Notes under the pieces: generated by a model
Databases searched by the model: none
What the model saw: the letters and a program-made list of their open reading frames with translations, nothing else
What the model was told of the DNA's origin: nothing
In this document: piece by piece, positions 23,644-26,919 of the stretch
How the letters are laid out: every line of letters begins with the position of its first letter
How positions within the stretch are numbered: the first letter of the stretch is position 1
Assembly: GCA_964428195.1 (NCBI GenBank)
Contig: CAYRXC010000008.1
Location: 1 to 26,919, forward strand
Direction of reading: 5' to 3'
Length of the DNA: 26,919 nt
From: JAAYGD01 sp964428195
GTDB lineage: Bacteria > Bacillota_I > Bacilli_A > RF39 > UBA660
Translations under genes and position numbers: made by a program

Positions 23644-24117
23644 ATGATAAAGAAATTATTGATTATATTTTTAGTATTATTTATGTTTGGATGTCAAAAT
23701 AATAATGATGATAAATTAACACTTAATTCAGAAGATATTAAGGGATATTGGGTTCAAACTATTAGAGACTGGAACGGAGATAAAGAAGATATGACTGATG
23801 AACCTTATACTTATTTAAAGATTACAGATGATAGAATGTTCTATTATGTCCTATCAAAAGATGATGATGAAGGCGTTTCTTCATCAAATAAATACTATAG
23901 ATTAGAAGGTAATAAGTTGTATTATGACTTTTATAAATTTAAAGATGAGAATTGGAAAGAAAACATCGATGAACTTGCTGGAGGGGTTTTTGAAGTTTCC
24001 TTTAAAGAAGATAGTTTAGTATTTACTGAATTTTACAACGATCTAGATAAAGATGGGGGCTATGATGAGGAAATATTTAAAAAGATAGATTCTAAAGACT
24101 GGCCAATAGAGGAGTAG
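23644..24117 (+). CDS. Lipoprotein with lipocalin-like pattern, 157 aa
   Basis: The signal peptide MIKKLLIIFLVLFMFGC gives a lipidated C17. The mature protein is acidic (many D/E) and strand-rich: DIKGYWVQTI, YTYLKITDDRMFYYVL, NKYYRLEGNKLYYDFYKF, GGVFEVSFKEDSLVFTEFY. The GYW opening followed by alternating strands recalls small lipocalin-like lipoproteins, but this is pattern-based and the ligand is unknown. A DLDKDGGYDEE segment near the end resembles a Ca2+-binding loop, with uncertain meaning. I chose ATG 23644 with AAAAGGAGA upstream; the upstream TTG at 23617 falls inside the terminator hairpin. No promoter of its own was seen, so it may rely on read-through from the first lipoprotein gene. 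Confidence 0.87.
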   Translation: MIKKLLIIFLVLFMFGCQNNNDDKLTLNSEDIKGYWVQTIRDWNGDKEDMTDEPYTYLKITDDRMFYYVLSKDDDEGVSSSNKYYRLEGNKLYYDFYKFKDENWKENIDELAGGVFEVSFKEDSLVFTEFYNDLDKDGGYDEEIFKKIDSKDWPIEE

Positions 24118-24144
24118 ACTTCGATTATATATCGAAGTTTTTTT
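24118..24144 (+). terminator. Terminator after the lipoprotein genes
   Basis: ACTTCGAT / ATCGAAGT, a perfect 8-bp stem with loop TATAT, then T7. It begins directly after the TAG stop. The next promoter starts two bases after the T run. Confidence 0.88.
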
Positions 24145-24145
24145 G

Positions 24146-24154
24146 TGTTATAAT
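24146..24154 (+). promoter_or_regulatory. Extended -10 promoter (TGnTATAAT) abutting a terminator
   Basis: TGTTATAAT at 24146-24154 after the terminator T run, 30 bases before ATG 24185. The -35 position would lie in the hairpin. Confidence 0.65.
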
Positions 24155-24184
24155 ATTTTTGATAAGTATATAAAGGAGTAGTCT

Positions 24185-25480
24185 ATGGATAAGTTAGAAG
24201 AAGTTAAAATACCAAAATGGATGAAACTTGATAATGCTGGGATCTTATATCCATCAACTATGACTAGAAAATTTGCTGCAATGTTTAGAGTGTCGATTAC
24301 TTTAAATGAAAAGGTTGATGTAAAGATTCTGTCAAAAGCATTAGAAACAGTCATTAAAAGAATTCCTTCTTTCTCATATAAGCTTAATTATGGGTTGTTT
24401 TGGCATTATTTATCTTATATAGAGGATGTTCCAATAGTATATGAGGATGTAAGTAATCCATTGGTAAGATTTAAATGGAAAGACAATAAATATTTTATGT
24501 TTAAGGTTAGATGTTATGAATCTAGAATATCATTAGATGTATTTCATGCTCTTGCTGATGGAATGGGGGCCATAACATTCTTACTTACCTTGACTGCAGA
24601 ATATTTAAGACTTAGATATGGTTATAAAGTAGAGTATAATGATTTTATATTAAACCCAAAAGATAAACCTCTAAAAGAAGAATATGAAGATAGTTTCAAA
24701 AAATATGCAAGAATCGAAGGTGCTTTAGATAAAGAAAAAGGAGCTTACCATATTAAAGGAAATAATGAGCAAAGACATATATTGAATATTATTACTGGAA
24801 CAATTTTAATTGACGATATAAAAAACAAATCAAAAGAATATAAATGTACTATTACTGAGTTGTTAACGTCGTTGATGATATATTCTTATCAAACAATTCA
24901 AGAGAAGGAAAAATCAAAAAAGAAAAGAAAGAAACCCATAAAAATATCAGTACCAGTCAATTTAAGAAAGATATATCATACAAAAACACTTAGAAATTTT
25001 TCTTCATATGTCAATGTTGGAATTGAAAGTAAATATGGGAATTATTCCTTAGAAGAAATAATAGAACAAGTGAAACATCAAATGGGTTTTTATGTTACTG
25101 AAAAGAGGTTAAATTCAAAACTGACAGGTAATGTTAAAACGGAAAAAAATGGTATTATTAGATTGACTCCAATGTTTATAAAAAAATATATATTGCTTTT
25201 TGCAAATCATTTTTTAGGAGATAGGTATATCACTAGTAATCTATCAAATATAGGTTATATAGATTTACCAGAAAAAATGAATGAATATGTAAAAAAAATG
25301 AACGTATTAATTGGAAGATCGAGAGGTAATGCTGGATCAGCAGGCTGTGTTTCTTGTGGCAAGCATTTATATATAACATTTTCAAGAAAAATAAAGGAGT
25401 CAGAAGTTGAAAGATTATTTTTTAATTCATTAGTAGAGATGGGAATTCCAGTAACCATAGAAAGTAACCAAAGGAGGTAA
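24185..25480 (+). CDS. Alcohol-acetyltransferase / condensation-domain-like acyltransferase, 431 aa
   Basis: The fold signature is that of the chloramphenicol-acetyltransferase/condensation superfamily: the motif HALADG at residues 121-126 is the catalytic HxxxDG (H121, D125). It is embedded in ISLDVFHALADGMGAITFLL. N-terminal RITLNEKVD-like and C-terminal NVGIESKYGNYSLEEI regions fit the two-lobed family. These enzymes transfer an acyl group from CoA or a carrier to an alcohol or amine. I recall homologs described as alcohol acetyltransferases adjacent to DUF6320 proteins in Clostridia, matching the gene downstream. The start is ATG 24185 with AAAGGAG. The stop lies within the ribosome site of the next gene (2 bases between stop and ATG), so the two are coupled. 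The substrate is unknown; an envelope lipid or polymer is inferred. Confidence 0.85.
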   Translation: MDKLEEVKIPKWMKLDNAGILYPSTMTRKFAAMFRVSITLNEKVDVKILSKALETVIKRIPSFSYKLNYGLFWHYLSYIEDVPIVYEDVSNPLVRFKWKDNKYFMFKVRCYESRISLDVFHALADGMGAITFLLTLTAEYLRLRYGYKVEYNDFILNPKDKPLKEEYEDSFKKYARIEGALDKEKGAYHIKGNNEQRHILNIITGTILIDDIKNKSKEYKCTITELLTSLMIYSYQTIQEKEKSKKKRKKPIKISVPVNLRKIYHTKTLRNFSSYVNVGIESKYGNYSLEEIIEQVKHQMGFYVTEKRLNSKLTGNVKTEKNGIIRLTPMFIKKYILLFANHFLGDRYITSNLSNIGYIDLPEKMNEYVKKMNVLIGRSRGNAGSAGCVSCGKHLYITFSRKIKESEVERLFFNSLVEMGIPVTIESNQRR

Positions 25481-25482
25481 AG

Positions 25483-26178
25483 ATGTCATACTGTGTAAAT
25501 TGTGGTGTTAAAATTGATAATTCTGAACCTAAGTGTCCGCTATGTGGGACTAATATTGTTAATCCAAATTTAAAATATAGTAAGCTAAATTATTCTTATC
25601 CAAAAAATATCGAAGAACCAAAAAAGAAAGTAGATTGGAAATATGTATTAAAGTTAATATCCTTCTTATTAATGTCATTATCTTTAGTTACTATATTTTG
25701 TGATTTATTAATTACTAGAAGTTTGACATGGTCTTTATATGTAGTAAGTTCTGCAACATACCTTGGATTATTGTTTTCATTTTTATATTTTAAAGGTTAT
25801 AAAATTCCTTTAACCATAGCATTCATAAGTACCGAATTATTTTTATTTGTAATTGCTTTGCTTACAAATGGTTTAAGATGGTACTTATATTTTGTATTAC
25901 CGTTTTTATTACTAATAGGGTTGTATATATTCATGTTGATTATATTGATCAACAGAAAAAACAAAAGGATATTAAGAATTTTATCCTTTTCGATGCTATA
26001 TATATCTATTTCATTAATCGTAATTGAAGTATTTACTGATCTATACACATATAACATTATTAATTTGTTATGGTCATTATACGCAGTATTACCACTTGGA
26101 ATAATAGGGGTGGGATTCTTTATTTTATCTTTCAATAAGAAATTAATCGATGAAATAAGACGAAGAATATTTATATAA
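25483..26178 (+). CDS. Zinc-ribbon DUF6320-type membrane protein, 231 aa
   Basis: The N-terminus is a zinc ribbon with four cysteines, CVNC (C4, C7) and CPLC (C18, C21). A linker (residues 25-55) follows, then about six membrane helices (about 57-79, 84-103, 105-125, 130-152, 158-180, 190-215), ending in a basic tail (KKLIDEIRRRIFI). The combination matches proteins annotated DUF6320 that sit next to the acyltransferase family upstream (recalled, not searched). The start is ATG 25483; AAGGAGG at 25471-25477 is inside the end of the previous gene. The function is unknown; a membrane partner that docks or supplies the acyltransferase is a reasonable inference. The operon seems to end here, with a new promoter near 26198. 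Confidence 0.85.
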   Translation: MSYCVNCGVKIDNSEPKCPLCGTNIVNPNLKYSKLNYSYPKNIEEPKKKVDWKYVLKLISFLLMSLSLVTIFCDLLITRSLTWSLYVVSSATYLGLLFSFLYFKGYKIPLTIAFISTELFLFVIALLTNGLRWYLYFVLPFLLLIGLYIFMLIILINRKNKRILRILSFSMLYISISLIVIEVFTDLYTYNIINLLWSLYAVLPLGIIGVGFFILSFNKKLIDEIRRRIFI

Positions 26179-26197
26179 ATTTTTATTAATTATTGTG

Positions 26198-26203
26198 TAT
26201 AAT
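26198..26203 (+). promoter_or_regulatory. -10 box for the terminal lipoprotein gene
   Basis: TATAAT preceded by TTGTG, about 18 bases before the ATG at 26222. It is not the exact TGnTATAAT form. No -35 seen. Confidence 0.5.
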
Positions 26204-26221
26204 ATAGAAAAAGGAGAATAT

Positions 26222-26919
26222 ATGAAAAAAATTATAGGTTTAATATTTTTACTATTATTAGTAGGGTGTACTAATTCAACTCCAAAGACAAATGAAGAGG
26301 TTAGTAATGATAAAGATAACAAGTTTGATAAATTAGTTATAAAAACAGAAATTACTAATAAGGAAGAAAAAAAAGATTCATATTTAGTTTTCTTATCTCC
26401 TATTGGAGTAAAAAAAACCGAAGTAGGAGAAGCTACTCAGGGTGGATTTTATGGTCCATTTGAGACTGATGAGAATGGCGAAGTAGAAATAGATATGACT
26501 TTTAATCGTGATTTAGCATATTACTTAGAAAGCAAAGATAATAAGAAACCGGGTTACTTAGAAGTATTTGTTACTACAAAGGAAGATAAATACATTAGAA
26601 ATCCTTTAAATGAGAAAATAGAACTAAAATTTTTTAAAAACGATACAGATGAGCCATATCCTGAGATACCATATTATTCTACTATTTCAAACATTACTGT
26701 TCCTTTTACAGATAAATATCCTGATGGAGTAATATCATTAACCTTTCAGGATGCTGATTTTGTTATTAAATTTGAATTTGAGGAAGGATTTGAACCACAA
26801 AATTCATATGAAACATTTATATTTTGGAATGATCCTAATCAACCAAGTGGAATTGGTATAGTAAATGTTGGAAGAATAAATAGAGAGTTTCAATATTGGG
26901 ATACACCATTTTATAAAAA
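26222..26919 (+). CDS. Lipoprotein, N-terminal part (3' end outside window)
   Basis: The frame runs open from ATG 26222 to the window end (232 codons plus two bases), so the gene is cut. The signal peptide MKKIIGLIFLLLLVGC gives a lipidated C16. A Lys/Asn/Asp-rich linker follows (about residues 17-40), then a strand-rich domain with SYLVFLSPIGVKKTEVGEAT, GGFYGPFETDENGEVEIDM and later VPFTDKYPDGVISLTF. The GEVEIDM turn suggests beta-sandwich (Ig-like or carboxypeptidase-regulatory type) repeats, which is inference. AAAAGGAGA precedes the start. I do not recognise a family. Confidence 0.8.
   Translation, partial: MKKIIGLIFLLLLVGCTNSTPKTNEEVSNDKDNKFDKLVIKTEITNKEEKKDSYLVFLSPIGVKKTEVGEATQGGFYGPFETDENGEVEIDMTFNRDLAYYLESKDNKKPGYLEVFVTTKEDKYIRNPLNEKIELKFFKNDTDEPYPEIPYYSTISNITVPFTDKYPDGVISLTFQDADFVIKFEFEEGFEPQNSYETFIFWNDPNQPSGIGIVNVGRINREFQYWDTPFYK

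Overview
This is a very AT-rich, densely packed bacterial segment. It holds 27 protein genes (two cut by the window ends), most on the + strand, with no gene-free stretch over 300 bases. No rRNA, tRNA, CRISPR array, transposase or phage gene was seen. Strong AGGAGG/GGAGA ribosome-binding sites, lipobox lipoproteins with short MKK signal peptides and no outer-membrane proteins suggest an uncultured low-GC Firmicutes/Bacillota or Mollicutes-related lineage, such as a gut Bacilli or RF39-type genome. The exact taxon is an inference. Tryptophan is encoded by TGG. TAA is the dominant stop, TAG is occasional, and TGA ends only two genes.

Layout: (1) 1-2371: the tail of a Nudix hydrolase, two unrecognised genes and a complete paralogous Nudix hydrolase. 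(2) 2393-6368: a copper island, with an HxlR-type regulator divergent from CopA (Cu+ P1B-ATPase) and from a three-part HMA / DsbD_2-like membrane domain / cupredoxin fusion. (3) 6474-11300: envelope genes, including a DUF2207-type membrane protein lacking the secreted N-terminal domain, a lipoprotein and a small membrane protein on the - strand, and a LemA-DUF2207 pair overlapping by ATGA. (4) 11337-14984: a small unknown protein, an 834-residue single-span surface protein with a conserved C-terminal domain, and a small multi-span protein. (5) 15025-15426: a MutT-like Nudix hydrolase. (6) 15482-18894: a four-gene operon of two DUF1292-like paralogs followed by two membrane proteins that share an RGR...KHKE N-terminal motif. 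This is the most novel-looking unit. (7) 18962-23063: a heterodimeric ABC exporter with one degenerate ATPase site and a ~185-residue insertion between TM1 and TM2 of the second subunit. (8) 23143-24117: two lipoproteins separated by a hairpin. (9) 24185-26178: an alcohol-acetyltransferase/condensation-like acyltransferase with a zinc-ribbon DUF6320-type membrane protein. (10) From 26222: a truncated lipoprotein.

Regulation is unusually compact. Eight genes or operons are preceded by an identical extended -10 (TGnTATAAT) with no convincing -35. In three places it starts one or two bases after the T-tract of the upstream terminator. Several predicted leaders are only about 10-20 nt, and in two cases the predicted transcript begins inside the Shine-Dalgarno. 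Metal efflux, multidrug or lipid export, LemA/DUF2207, lipoproteins and a membrane-associated acyltransferase together suggest a region devoted to envelope maintenance and stress. All family assignments come from motif recognition by eye; no database search was run.
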